The translations under genes and the position numbers were made by a program. This document shows, piece after piece, positions 1-11,357 of a stretch of 64,000 nucleotides of DNA. The stretch is from Luzula sylvatica. Taxonomy: Eukaryota; Streptophyta; Magnoliopsida; Poales; Juncaceae. Location of the stretch: positions 15,156,992 to 15,220,991 of the forward strand of contig OX326958.1 of the NCBI GenBank assembly GCA_946800325.1, read 5' to 3'. Each line of letters begins with the position of its first letter. Position 1 is the first letter of the stretch. A model generated the notes under the pieces. It did no database searches, was not told where the DNA came from, and saw only the letters and a list, made by a program, of their open reading frames with translations.

Positions 1-124
1 GAATCGTATGTTTTACCACATAACATTTCACCACAATTTACAAACACTGAGACAGTTTGTTTTTCGATTCAAAACAATTTGTTTATGCTTTGGGGAGTTC
101 AAATAACGTATTTCTAGATCATTT
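1..124 (+). repeat. Representative satellite monomer and numbering reference
   Basis: This first monomer sets the numbering used in all other entries (position 1 is the G of GAATCG). It is a variant copy: GTATG rather than GTATC at 6-10, CCACAATTT at 31-39, CTGAGACAG at 47-55, CAATTTG at 75-81 and TTTCTAGATC at 111-120. The most variable sites across the array, by eye, are 17 (C, T or A in TTTACnACA), 31-35 (CCAAA, CCGAA, CCACA), 46-54 (CACTAAGAA, CAATAAGAA, CACTGAGAC), 79 (CAATnTG, with C, T or A), 88-94 (GCTTTGG, GCTATGG, GCTTCGG, GATTTGG), 107 (AACG or AATG) and 115-118. Because 124 = 3 x 41 + 1, the reading frame shifts in each monomer and stop codons soon follow. Confidence 0.95.
40..60. 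other. Short stem-loop motif within each monomer (ACAAAC / GTTTGT)
   Basis: ACAAAC at position 40-45 and GTTTGT at 55-60 are exact reverse complements separated by 9 bases, a possible 6-bp stem with a 9-nt loop if the strand is single-stranded or transcribed. The example is from the first monomer; the arms recur in most monomers. Variants that break an arm include AAGTTTATTTTTCG, AAATTTTG, TTAACAAAC neighbours and CAAATACTAAG. The stem is short and A/T-rich, so it is probably weak; I record it as a structural motif, not a functional element. Confidence 0.5.
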
Positions 125-130
125 GAATCG
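65..130. other. Recurrent 9-bp inverted repeat (dyad) in the satellite
   Basis: CGATTCAAA at monomer position 65-73 is the exact reverse complement of TTTGAATCG, which spans the monomer junction (position 122 to position 6 of the next copy). The coordinates given are the first example. The arms alternate along the array with spacers of 48 bp (74-121) and 58 bp (7-64), so each arm could pair with a partner on either side. Both arms are retained in most monomers; changes such as GATTGAAAAC (about 2425 and 3169), TTCCGATTC (about 22242), GAATCATA (about 13386) and ATTCGAATCG break one base. Dyad symmetry is a recognised feature of many centromeric satellites; formation of a cruciform here is inference only. 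Confidence 0.7.
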
Positions 131-2356
131 TATCTTTTACCACATAACATTTCACCAAAATTTACAAACACTAAGAAAGTTTGTTTTTCGATTCAAAACA
201 ATCTGTTTATGCTTTGGTGAGTTCAAATAACGTATTTTGAGATCATTTGAATCGTATCTTTTACCACATAACATTTCACCAAAATTTACACACACTAAGA
301 AAGTTTGGTTTTCGATTCAAAACAATCTGTTTATGCTTTGGGGAGTTGAAATAACGTATTTTGAGATCATTTGAATCGTATCTTTTACCACATAACATTT
401 CACCAAAATTTACAAACACTAAGACAGTTTGTTTTTCGATTCAAAACAATTTGTTTATGCTTTCGGGAGTTCAAATAACGTATTTTTAGATCATTTGAAT
501 CGTAACTTTTACCACATAACATTTCACCAAAATTTACAAACACTAAGAAAGTTTGTTTTTCGATTCAAAACAATCTGTTTATGCTTTGGGGAGTTCAAAT
601 AATGTATTTTGAGATCATTTGAATCGTATCTTTTACCACATAACATTTCACCAAAATTTACAAACACTAAGAATGTTTATTTTTCGATTCAAAACAGTCT
701 GTTTATGCTTTGGGGAGTTCAAATAATGTATTTTGAGATCATTTGAATCGTATCTTTTACTACATAACATTTCACCAAAATTTACAAACACTAAGAAAGT
801 TTGTTTTTCGATTCAAAACAATATGTTTCTGCTATGGGGAGTTCAAATAATGTATTTTGAGATCATTTGAATCGTATCTTTTACCACATAACATTTCACC
901 AAAATTTACAAACACTAAGAAAGTTTGTTTTTCGATTCAAAACAATCTGTTTATGCTTTGGGGAGTTCAAATAACGTATTTTGAGATCATTTGAATCGTA
1001 TCTTTTACAACATAACATTTCACCAAAATTTACAAACACTAAGAAAGTTTGATTTTCGATTCAAAACAATCTGTTTATGCTTTGGGGAGTTCAAATAACG
1101 TATTTTGAGATCATTTGAATCGTATCTTTTACCACATAACATTTCACCAAAATTTACAAACACTAAGAAAGTTCATTTTTCGATTCAAAACAATCTGTTT
1201 ATGCTTTGGGGAGTTCAAATAACGTATTTTGAGATCATTTGAATCGTATCTTTTACTACATAACATTTCACCAATATTTACAAACACTAAGAAAGTTTGT
1301 TTTTCGATTCAAAACAATATGTTTATGCCTTGGGGAGTTCAAATAATTTATTTTGAGATCATTTGAATCGTATCTTTTACCACATAACATTTCACCAAAA
1401 TTTACAAACACAAAGAAAGTATGTTTTTCGATTCAAAACAATCTGTTTATGCCATGGGGAGTTCAAATAACGTATTTTGAGATCATTTGAATCGTATGTT
1501 TTACCACATAACATTTCACCACAATTTACAAACACTGAGACAGTTTGTTTTTCGATTCAAAACAATTTGTTTATGCTTTGGGGAGTTCAAATAACGTATT
1601 TCTAGATCATTTGAATCGTATCTTTTACCACATAACATTTCACCAAAATTTACAAACACTAAGAAAGTTTGTTTTTCGATTCAAAACAATCTGTTTATGC
1701 TTTGGTGAGTTCAAATAACGTATTTTGAGATCATTTGAATCGTATCTTTTACCACATAACATTTCACCAAAATTTACACACACTAAGAAAGTTTGGTTTT
1801 CGATTCAAAACAATCTGTTTATGCTTTGGGGAGTTGAAATAACGTATTTTGAGATCATTTGAATCGTATCTTTTACCACATAACATTTCACCAAAATTTA
1901 CAAACACTAAGACAGTTTGTTTTTCGATTCAAAACAATTTGTTTATGCTTTCGGGAGTTCAAATAACGTATTTTTAGATCATTTGAATCGTAACTTTTAC
2001 CACATAACATTTCACCAAAATTTACAAACACTAAGAAAGTTTGTTTTTCGATTCAAAACAAATTGTTTATGCTTTGGGGAGTTCAAATAATGTATTTTGA
2101 GAACTTTTGAATCGTATCTTTTTCTACATAACATTTCATCAAAATTTACAAACACTAAGAAAGTTTGTTTTTCGATTCAAAACAATCTGTTTATGCTTTG
2201 GGGAGTTCAAATAACGTATTTTGAGATCATTTGAATCGTATCTTTTACCACATAACATTTCACCAAAATTTACAAACACTAAGAAAGTTTGTTTTTCGAT
2301 TCAAAACAATTTGTTTATGCTTTGGAGAGTTCAAATAACGTATTTTGAGATCATTT

Positions 2357-3100
2357 GAATCGTATATTTTACTACATAACATTTCACCAAAATTTACACA
2401 CACTAAGAAAGTTTGTTTTTCGATTGAAAACAATATGTTTATGCTTTAGGGAGTTCCAATAACGTATTTGTACATCATTTGAATCGTATCTTTTACCACA
2501 TAACATTTCACCAAAATTAACAAACACTAAAAAATTTTGTTTTTCGATTCAAAACAATCTGTTTATGCTTTGGGGAGTTCAAATAACGTATTTTGAGATC
2601 ATTTGAATCGTATATTTTACTACATAACATTTCACCAAAATTTACACACACTAAGAAAGTTTGTTTTTCGATTCAAAACAATATGTTTATGCTTTAGGGA
2701 GTTCCAATAACGTATTTGTACATCATTTGAATCGTATCTTTTACCACATAACATTTCACCAAAATTAACAAACACTAAGAAATTTTGTTTTTCGATTCAA
2801 AACAATCTGTTTATGCTTTGGGGAGTTCAAATAACATATTTTGAGATCATTTGAATCGTATCTTTTACCACATAACATTTCACCAAAATTTACAAACACT
2901 AAGAAAGTTTGTTTTTCGATTCAAAACAATATGTTTATGCATTAGGGAGTTCCAATAACGTATTTTTACATCATTTGAATCGTATCTTTTACCACATAAC
3001 ATTTCACCGAAATTAACAAACACTAAGAAAGTTTGTTTTTCGATTCAAAACAATCTGTTTATGCTTTGGGGAGTTCAAATAACGTATTTTGAGATCATTT
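2357..3100 (+). repeat. Dimer (248-bp) expansion, three consecutive units
   Basis: Monomer pairs starting at 2357, 2605 and 2853 form three consecutive 248-bp units. Units one and two are nearly identical: GTATATTTTACTAC, ACACACACTAAG, TTAGGGAGTTCC, TTTGTACATC and then ACCAAAATTAACAAAC with AAATTTTG. The differences I saw are GATTGAAAAC versus GATTCAAAAC, CTAAAAAATT versus CTAAGAAATT, and AACG versus AACA near the end. The third unit is more diverged (GCATTAGGGAG, TTTTTACATC, ACCGAAATTAAC). TTAGGGAGTTCC and TACATC replace the usual GGGGAGTTCAAAT and GATC in the first monomer of each pair. Confidence 0.85.
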
Positions 3101-4150
3101 GAATCGTATCTTTTACTACATAACATTTCACCAAAATTTACAAACACTAAGAAAGTTTGTTTTTCGATTGAAAACAATTTGTTTATGCTTTGGGGCGTTA
3201 AAATAACGTATTTTGAGATCATTTGAATCGTATCTTTTACTACATAACATTTCACCAAAATTTACAAACACTAAGAAAGTTTGTTTTTCGATTCAAAACA
3301 ATATGTTTATGCTTTGGGGAGTTCAAATAATGTATTTTGAGATCATTTGAATCGTATCTTTTACCACATAACATTTCACCAAAATTTACAAACACTAAGA
3401 AAGTTTGTTTTTCGATTCAAAACAATCTGTTTATGCTATGGGGAGTTCAAATAACGTATTTTGAGATCATTTGAATCGTATCTTTTACCACATAACATTT
3501 CACCACAATTTACAAACACTGAGACAGTTTGTTTTTCGATTCAAAACAATTTGTTTATGCTTTGGGGAGTTCAAATAACGTATTTTTAGATCATTTGAAT
3601 CGTATCTTTTACCACATAACATTTCACCAAAATTTGCAAACACTAAGAAAGTTTGTTTTTCGATTCAAAACAATTTGTTTATGCTTTGGAGAGTTCAAAT
3701 AACGTATTTTGAGATCATTTGAATCGTATCTTTTACTACATAACATTTCACCAAAATTTACAAACAATAAGAAAGTTTGTTTTTCGATTCAAAACAATCT
3801 GTTTATCTTTGGGGAGTTCAAATAATGTATTTTGAGATCATTTGAATCGTATCTTTTACCACGTAACATTTCACCAAAATTTACAAACACTAAGAAAGTT
3901 TATTTTTCGATTCAAAACAGTCTGTTTATGCTTTGGGGAATTCAAATAACGTATTTTGAGATCATTTGAATCGTATCTTTTACTACATAACATTTCACCA
4001 AAATTTACAAACACTAAGAAAGTTTGTTTTTCGATTCAAAACAATCTGTTTCTGCTATGGGGAGTTCAAATAATGTATTTTGAGATCATTTGAATCGTAT
4101 CTTTTACCACATAACATTTCACCAAAATTTACAAACACTAAGAAAGTTTG
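2605..4150 (+). repeat. Segmental duplicate, upstream copy (offset 4087 bp)
   Basis: This stretch of about 12.5 monomers recurs at 6692-8237. The offset is 33 monomers minus five single-base deletions and similar small indels. Aligned markers include GTATATTTTACTAC, TTTGTACATC, GCATTAGGGAG (2940 and 7027), GGGGCGTTAAAAT, AAATTTGCAAAC, the one-base-deleted TTTATCTTTGG (3802 and 7889) and GGGAATTC (3938 and 8025). The copies part at about 4150, where 4170 has CAATCAG and the other copy has CAATCTG with GCTATGG. Confidence 0.8.
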
Positions 4151-4586
4151 TTTTTCGATTCAAAACAATCAGTTTATGCTTTGGGGAGTTCAAATAACGT
4201 ATTTTGAGATCATTTGAATCGTATCTTTTACAACATAACATTTCACCAAAATTTACAAACACTAAGAAAGTTTGTTTTTCGATTCAAAACAATATGTTTA
4301 TGCTTTGGGGAGTTCAAATAACGTATTTTGAGATCATTTGAATCGTATCTTTTACTACATAACATTTCACCAAAATTTACAAACAATAAGAAAGTTTGTT
4401 TTTCGATTCAAAACAATCTGTTTATCTTTGGGGAGTTCAAATAATGTATTTTGAGATCATTTGAATCGTATCTTTTACCACATAACATTTCACCAAAATT
4501 TACAAACACTAAGAAAGTTTATTTTTCGATTCAAAACAGTCTGTTTATGCTTTGGGGAATTCAAATAACGTATTTTGAGATCATTT

Positions 4587-4711
4587 GAATCGTATCTTTT
4601 ACTACATAACATTTCACCAAAATTTACAAACACTAAGAAAGTTTGTTTTTCGATTCAAAACAATCTGTTTCTGCTATGGGGGAGTTCAAATAATGTATTT
4701 TGAGATCATTT
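4587..4711 (+). repeat. 125-bp monomer variant with an extra G (also 8055-8179 and 9418-9542)
   Basis: These three monomers read GCTATGGGGGAG, one G more than the GCTATGGGGAG of otherwise matching copies. All three sit in the same place of the 6-monomer arm of the family 1 higher-order repeat, immediately after the GGGAATTC monomer, so they descend from one event. Similar positions at about 5650, 6290, 8890, 10250, 10870 and 11620 lack the extra base. Confidence 0.85.
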
Positions 4712-5701
4712 GAATCGTATCTTTTACCACATAACATTTCACCAAAATTTACAAACACTAAGAAAGTTTGTTTTTCGATTCAAAACAATCTGTTTATGCT
4801 ATGGGGAGTTCAAATAACGTATTTTGAGATCATTTGAATCGTATCTTTTACCACATAACATTTCACCACAATTTACAAACACTGAGACAGTTTGTTTTTC
4901 GATTCAAAACAATTTGTTTATGCTTTGGGGAGTTCAAATAACGTATTTTTAGATCATTTGAATCGTATCTTTTACCACATAACATTTCACCAAAATTTAC
5001 AAACACTAAGAAAGTTTGTTTTTCGATTCAAAACAATTTGTTTATGCTCTGGAGAGTTCAAATAACGGATTTTGAGATCATTTGAATCGTATATTTTACT
5101 ACATAACATTTCACCAAAATTTACAAACAATAAGAAAGTTTGTTTTTCGATTCAAAACAATCTGTTTATCTTTGGGGAGTTCAAATAATGTATTTTGAGA
5201 TTATTTGAATCGTATCTTTTACCACATAACATTTCACCAAAATTTACAAACACTAAGAAAGTTTGTTTTTCGATTCAAAACAATTTGTTTATGCTTTGGG
5301 GAGTTCAAATAACGTATTTTGAGATCATTTGAATCGTATCTTTTACTACATAACATTTCACCAAAATTTACAAACAATAAGAAAGTTTGTTTTTCGATTC
5401 AAAACAATCTGTTTATCTTTGGGGAGTTCAAATAATGTATTTTGAGATCATTTGAATCGTATCTTTTACCACATAACATTTCACCACAATTTACAAACAC
5501 TAAGAAAGTTTATTTTTCGATTCAAAACAGTCTGTTTATGCTTTGGGGAATTCAAATAACGTATTTTGAGATCATTTGAATCGTATCTTTTACTACATAA
5601 CATTTCACCAAAATTTACAAACACTAAGAAAGTTTGTTTTTCGATTCAAAACAATCTGTTTCTGCTATGGGGAGTTCAAATAATGTATTTTGAGATCATT
5701 T

Positions 5702-5824
5702 GAATCGTATCTTTTACCACATAACATTTCACCAAAATTTACAAACACTAAGAAAGTTTGTTTTTCGATTCAAAACAATCTGTTTATCTTTGGGGAGTTC
5801 AAATAATGTATTTTGAGATCATTT
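5702..5824 (+). repeat. Hybrid 123-bp monomer
   Basis: All other 123-bp monomers with the deleted TTTATCTTTGG also carry CAATAAG at position 45-51. This one has the common CACTAAG on its left half and the deletion on its right half. The simplest reading is a crossover or conversion junction between position 46 and about 87. The preceding and following monomers are ordinary. See the corresponding finding. Confidence 0.7.
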
Positions 5825-6691
5825 GAATCGTATCTTTTACCACATATCATTTCACCAAAATTTACAAACACTAAGAAAGTTTGTTTTTCGATTCAAAACA
5901 ATATGTTTATGCTTTGGGGAGTTCAAATAACGTATTTTGAGATCATTTGAATCGTATCTTTTACTACATAACATTTCACCAAAATTTACAAACAATAAGA
6001 AAGTTTGTTTTTCGATTCAAAACAATCTGTTTATCTTTGGGGAGTTCAAATAATGTATTTTGAGATCATTTGAATCGTATCTTTTACCACATAACATTTC
6101 ACCAAAATTTACAAACACTAAGAAAGTTTATTTTTCGATTCAAAACAGTCTGTTTATGCTTTGGGGAATTCAAATAACGTATTTTGAGATCATTTGAATC
6201 GTATCTTTTACTACATAACATTTCACCAAAATTTACAAACACTAAGAAAGTTTGTTTTTCGATTCAAAACAATCTGTTTCTGCTATGGGGAGTTCAAATA
6301 ATGTATTTTGAGATCATTTGAATCGTATCTTTTACCACATAACATTTCACCAAAATTTACAAACACTAAGAAAGTTTGTTTTTCGATTCAAAACAATCTG
6401 TTTATGCTTTGGGGAGTTCAAATAACGTATTTTGAGATCATTTGAATCGTATCTTTTACAACATAACATTTCACCAAAATTTACAAACACTAAGAAAGTT
6501 TGTTTTTCGATTCAAAACAATTTGTTTATGCTTTGGGGAGTTCAAATAACGTATTTTTAGATCATTTGAATCGTATCTTTTACCACATAACATTTCACCA
6601 AAATTTACAAACACTAAGAAAGTTTGTTTTTCGATTCAAAACAATTTGTTTATGCTCTGGAGAGTTCAAATAACGGATTTTGAGATCATTT

Positions 6692-8237
6692 GAATCGTAT
6701 ATTTTACTACATAACATTTCACCAAAATTTACACACACTAAGAAAGTTTGTTTTTCGATTCAAAACAATATGTTTATGCTTTAGGGAATTCCAATAACGT
6801 ATTTGTACATCATTTGAATCGTATCTTTTACCACATAACATTTCACCAAAATTAACAAACACTAAGAAATTTTGTTTTTCGATTCAAAACAATCTGTTTA
6901 TGCTTTGGGGAGTTCAAATAACGTATTTTGAGATCATTTGAATCGTATCTTTTACTACATAACATTTCACCAAAATTTACAAACACTAAGAAAGTTTGTT
7001 TTTCGATTCAAAACAATATGTTTATGCATTAGGGAGTTCCAATAACGTATTTTTACATCATTTGAATCGTATCTTTTACCACATAACATTTCACCGAAAT
7101 TAACAAACACTAAGAAAGTTTGTTTTTCGATTCAAAACAATCTGTTTATGCTTTGGGGAGTTCAAATAACGTATTTTGAGATCATTTGAATCGTATCTTT
7201 TACTACATAACATTTCACCAAAATTTACAAACACTAAGAAAGTTTGTTTTTCGATTCAAAACAATTTGTTTATGCTTTGGGGCGTTAAAATAACGTATTT
7301 TGAGATCATTTGAATCGTATCTTTTACTACATAACTTTTCACCAAAATTTACAAACACTAAGAAAGTTTGTTTTTCGATTCAAAACAATATGTTTATGCT
7401 TTGGGGAGTTCAAATAATGTATTTTGAGATCATTTGAATCGTATCTTTTACCACATAACATTTCACCAAAATTTACAAACACTAAGAAAGTTTGTTTTTC
7501 GATTCAAAACAATCTGTTTATGCTATGGGGAGTTCAAATAACGTATTTTGAGATCATTTGAATCGTATCTTTTACCACATAACATTTCACCACAATTTAC
7601 AAACACTGAGACAGTTTGTTTTTCGATTCAAAACAATTTGTTTATGCTTTGGGGAGTTCAAATAACGTATTTTTAGATCATTTGAATCGTATCTTTTACC
7701 ACATAACATTTCACCAAAATTTGCAAACACTAAGAAAGTTTGTTTTTCGATTCAAAACAATTTGTTTATGCTTTGGAGAGTTCAAATAACGTATTTTGAG
7801 ATCATTTGAATCGTATCTTTTACTACATAACATTTCACCAAAATTTACAAACAATAAGAAAGATTGTTTTTCGATTCAAAACAATCTGTTTATCTTTGGG
7901 GAGTTCAAATAATGTATTTTGAGATCATTTGAATCGTATCTTTTACCACATAACATTTCACCAAAATTTACAAACACTAAGAAAGTTTATTTTTCGATTC
8001 AAAACAGTCTGTTTATGCTTTGGGGAATTCAAATAACGTATTTTGAGATCATTTGAATCGTATCTTTTACTACATAACATTTCACCAAAATTTACAAACA
8101 CTAAGAAAGTTTGTTTTTCGATTCAAAACAATCTGTTTCTGCTATGGGGGAGTTCAAATAATGTATTTTGAGATCATTTGAATCGTATCTTTTACCACAT
8201 AACATTTCACCAAAATTTACAAACACTAAGAAAGTTT
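6692..8237 (+). repeat. Segmental duplicate, downstream copy (offset 4087 bp)
   Basis: Second copy of the 2605-4150 block. It differs at a few single bases, for example TTAGGGAATTCC versus TTAGGGAGTTCC near 6785, ATAACTTTTCACC at about 7330, AAGATTG at about 7861, and a 125-bp monomer at 8055-8179 where the first copy has 124 bp. Its left edge abuts monomers with GCTCTGGAGAG and AACGGATTTTGAG, which also occur at about 5047-5078. Confidence 0.8.
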
Positions 8238-11200
8238 GTTTTTCGATTCAAAACAATCTGTTTATGCTATGGGGAGTTCAAATAACGTATTTTGAGATCA
8301 TTTGAATCGTATCTTTTACCACATAACATTTCACCACAATTTACAAACACTGAGACAGTTTGTTTTTCGATTCAAAACAATTTCTTTATGCTTTGGGGAG
8401 TTCAAATAACGTATTTTTAGATCATTTGAATCGTATCTTTTACCACATAACATTTCACCAAAATTTGCAAACACTAAGAAAGTTTGTTTTTCGATTCAAA
8501 ACAATTTGTTTATGCTTTGGGGAGTTCAAATAACGTATTTTGAGATCATTTGAATCGTATCTTTTACTACATAACATTTCACCAAAATTTACAAACAATA
8601 AGAAAGTTTGTTTTTCGATTCAAAACAATCTGTTTATCTTTGGGGAGTTCAAATAATGTATTTTGAGATCATTTGAATCGTATCTTTTACCACATAACAT
8701 TTCACCAAAATTTACAAACACTAAGAAAGTTTATTTTTCGATTCAAAACTGTGTGTTTATGCTTTGGGGAATTCAAATAACGTATTTTGAGATCATTTGA
8801 ATCGTATCTTTTACTACATAACATTTCACCAAAATTTACAAACACTAAGAAAGTTTGTTTTTCGATTCAAAACAATCTGTTTCTGCTATGGGGAGTTCAA
8901 ATAATGTATTTTGAGATCATTTGAATCGTATCTTTTACCACATAACATTTCACCAAAATTTACAAACACTAAGAAAGTTTGTTTTTCGATTCAAAACAAT
9001 CTGTTTATGCTTTGGGGAGTTCAAATAACGTATTTTGAGATCATTTGAATCGTATCTTTTACAACATAACATTTCACCAAAATTTACAAACACTAAGAGA
9101 GTTTGTTTTTCGATTCAAAACAATATGTTTATGCTTTGGGGAGTTCAAATAACGTATTTTGAGATCATTTGAATCGTATCTTTTACTACATAACATTTCA
9201 CCAAAATTTACAAACAATAAGAAAGTTTGTTTTTCGATTCAAAACAATCTGTTTATCTTTGGGGAGTTCAAATAATGTATTTTGAGATCATTTGAATCGT
9301 ATCTTTTACCACATAACATTTCAGCAAAATTTACAAACACTAAGAAAGTTTATTTTTCGATTCAAAACAGTCTGTTTATGCTTTGGGGAATTCAAATAAC
9401 GTATTTTGAGATCATTTGAATCGTATCTTTTACTACATAACATTTCACCAAAATTTACAAACACTAAGAAAGTTTGTTTTTCGATTCAAAACAATCTGTT
9501 TCTGCTATGGGGGAGTTCAAATAATGTATTTCGAGATCATTTGAATCGTATCTTTTACCACATAACATTTCACCAAAATTTACAAACACTAAGAAAGTTT
9601 GTTTTTCGATTCAAAACAATCTGTTTATGCTATGGGGAGTTCAAATAACGTATTTTGAGATCATTTGAATCGTATCTTTTACCACATAACATTTCACCAC
9701 AATTTACAAACACTGAGACAGTTTGTTTTTCGATTCAAAACAATTTGTTTATGCTTTGGGGAGTTCAAATAACGTATTTTTAGATTATTTGAATCGTATC
9801 TTTTACCACATAACATTTCACCAAAATTTGCAAACAGTAAGAAAGTTTGTTTTTCGATTCAAAACAATTTGTTTATGCTTTGGGGAGTTCAAATAACGTA
9901 TTTTGAGATCATTTGAATCGTATCTTTTACTACATAACATTTCACCAAAATTTACAAACAATAAGAAAGTTTGTTTTTCGATTCAAAACAATCTGTTTAT
10001 CTTTGGGGAGTTCAAATAATGTATTTTGAGATCATTTGAATCGTATCTTTTACCACATAACATTTCACCAAAATTTACAAACACTAAGAAATTTTATTTT
10101 TCGATTCAAAACAGTCTGTTTATGCTTTGGGGAATTCAAATAACGTATTTTGAGATCATTTGAATCGTATCTTTTACTACATAACATTTCTCCAAAAGTT
10201 ACAAACACTAAGAAAGTTTGTTTTTCGATTCAAAACAATCTGTTTCTGCTATGGGGAGTTCAAATAATGTATTTTGAGATCATTTGAATCGTATCTTTTA
10301 CCACATAACATTTCACCAAAATTTACAAACACTAAGAAAGTTTGTTTTTCGATTCAAAACAATCTGTTTATGCTTTGGGGAGTTCAAATAACGTATTTTG
10401 AGATCATTTGAATCGTATCTTTTACAACATAACATTTCACCAAAATTTACAAACACTAAGAAAGTTTGTTTTTCGATTCAAAACAATATGTTTATGCTTT
10501 GGGGAGTTCAAATAACGTATTTTGAGATCATTTGAATCGTATCTTTTACTACATAACATTTCACCAAAATTTACAAACAATAAGAAAGTTTGTTTTTTGA
10601 TTCAAAACAATCTGTTTATCTTTGGGGAGTTCAAATAATGTATTTTGAGATCATTTGAATCGTATCTTTTACCACATAACATTTCCCCAAAATTTACAAA
10701 CACTAAGAAAGTTTATTTTTCGATTCAAAACAGTCTGTTTATGCTTTGGGGAATTCAAATAACGTATTTTGAGATCATTTGAATCGTATCTTTTACTACA
10801 TAACATTTCACCAAAATTTACAAACACTAAGAAAGTTTGTTTTTCGATTCAAAACAATCTGTTTCTGCTATGGGGAGTTCAAATAATGTATTTTGAGATC
10901 ATTTGAATCGTATCTTTTACCACATAACATTTCACCAAAATTTACAAACACTAAGAAAGTTTGTTTTTCGATTCAAAACAATCTGTTTATGCTATGGGGA
11001 GTTCAAATAACGTATTTTGAGATCATTTGAATCGTATCTTTTACCACATAACATTTCACCACAATTTACAAACACTGAGACAGTTTGTTTTTCGATTCAA
11101 AACAATTTGTTTATGCTTTGGGGAGTTCAAATAACGTATTTTGAGATCATTTGAATCGTATCTTTTACTACATAACATTTCACCAAAATTTACAAACACT

Positions 11201-11357
11201 AAGAAAGTTTGTTTTTCGATTCAAAACAATATGTTTATGCTTTGGGGAGTTCAAATAACGTATTTTGAGATCATTTGAATCGTATCTTTTACTACATAAC
11301 ATTTCACCAAAATTTACAAACAATAAGAAAGTTTGTTTTTCGATTCAAAACAATCTG
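7889..11357 (+). repeat. 11-monomer higher-order repeat (about 1363 bp)
   Basis: The TTTATCTTTGG marker lies at 7889, 8633, 9252, 9996, 10615 and 11358: spacings of 744, 619, 744, 619 and 743 bp, or alternating blocks of 6 and 5 monomers. The composite unit is 11 monomers, 1363 bp. Each unit carries, in fixed order, the deletion marker, TTATTTTTCGATTC with CAGTCTG and GGGAATTC (EcoRI site), and TTTCTGCTATGG; the 6-monomer arm adds CCACAATTT with CTGAGACAG and AAATTTGCAAAC. The extra G (GCTATGGGGGAG) occurs in the 6-monomer arms at 8055-8179 and 9418-9542 but not in the one starting at 10615. After 11358 the spacing changes to 6 and then 9. Confidence 0.88.

Larger units (their letters stand above)
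1..2108 (+). repeat. Partial 12-monomer repeat (offset 1488 bp)
   Basis: The first five monomers (1 to about 620) recur at 1489 to about 2108, exactly 12 x 124 bp downstream. Shared private markers in the same order are GTATGTTTTACC, TTTCTAGATC, TTTGGTGAGTTC, ACACACACTAAG followed by TTTGGTTTTCG, GGAGTTGAAAT, TTTCGGGAG and GAATCGTAACTTTT. Similarity ends in the fifth copy, where CAATCTG becomes CAAATTG and TTTGAGAACTTTTGAATCG appears at about 2097-2112. The same set recurs at about 14002-14640 and 17596-18230, so this is a widely reused block. Confidence 0.85.
3734..6140 (+). repeat. Mixed 5-, 6-, 2- and 3-monomer spacing of the 123-bp marker monomer
   Basis: The one-base-deleted TTTATCTTTGG occurs at 3802, 4421, 5165, 5412, 5783 and 6030, that is at spacings of 5, 6, 2, 3 and 2 monomers. 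Between markers the order is AAGTTTATTTTTCG with CAGTCTG and GGGAATTC, then TTTCTGCTATGGGG, then further monomers. The irregular spacing here contrasts with the regular 6/5 alternation at 7889-11357 and suggests repeated unequal exchange within a former regular array. Confidence 0.75.

Noticed and set aside
60..80. CENP-B box-like motif around TTTTTCGATTCAAAAC
   Set aside because: It shares TTCG and the following A with the box but lacks the required CGGG, so it is not a match.
82..92. Replication origin (yeast ARS-like) motif at GTTTATGCTTT
   Set aside because: It mismatches the ARS core, and AT-rich repeats produce such near matches by chance.
91..98. G-quadruplex potential of the GGGG run in TTTGGGGAG
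   Set aside because: There is only one G-run per 124 bp, too far apart for a local quadruplex.
3013..3258. Reverse-strand open frames at 3013-3258 and 16137-16403
   Set aside because: These are antisense readings of the monomer that avoid stops by chance variants such as GGGGCGTTAAAAT. No coding evidence.
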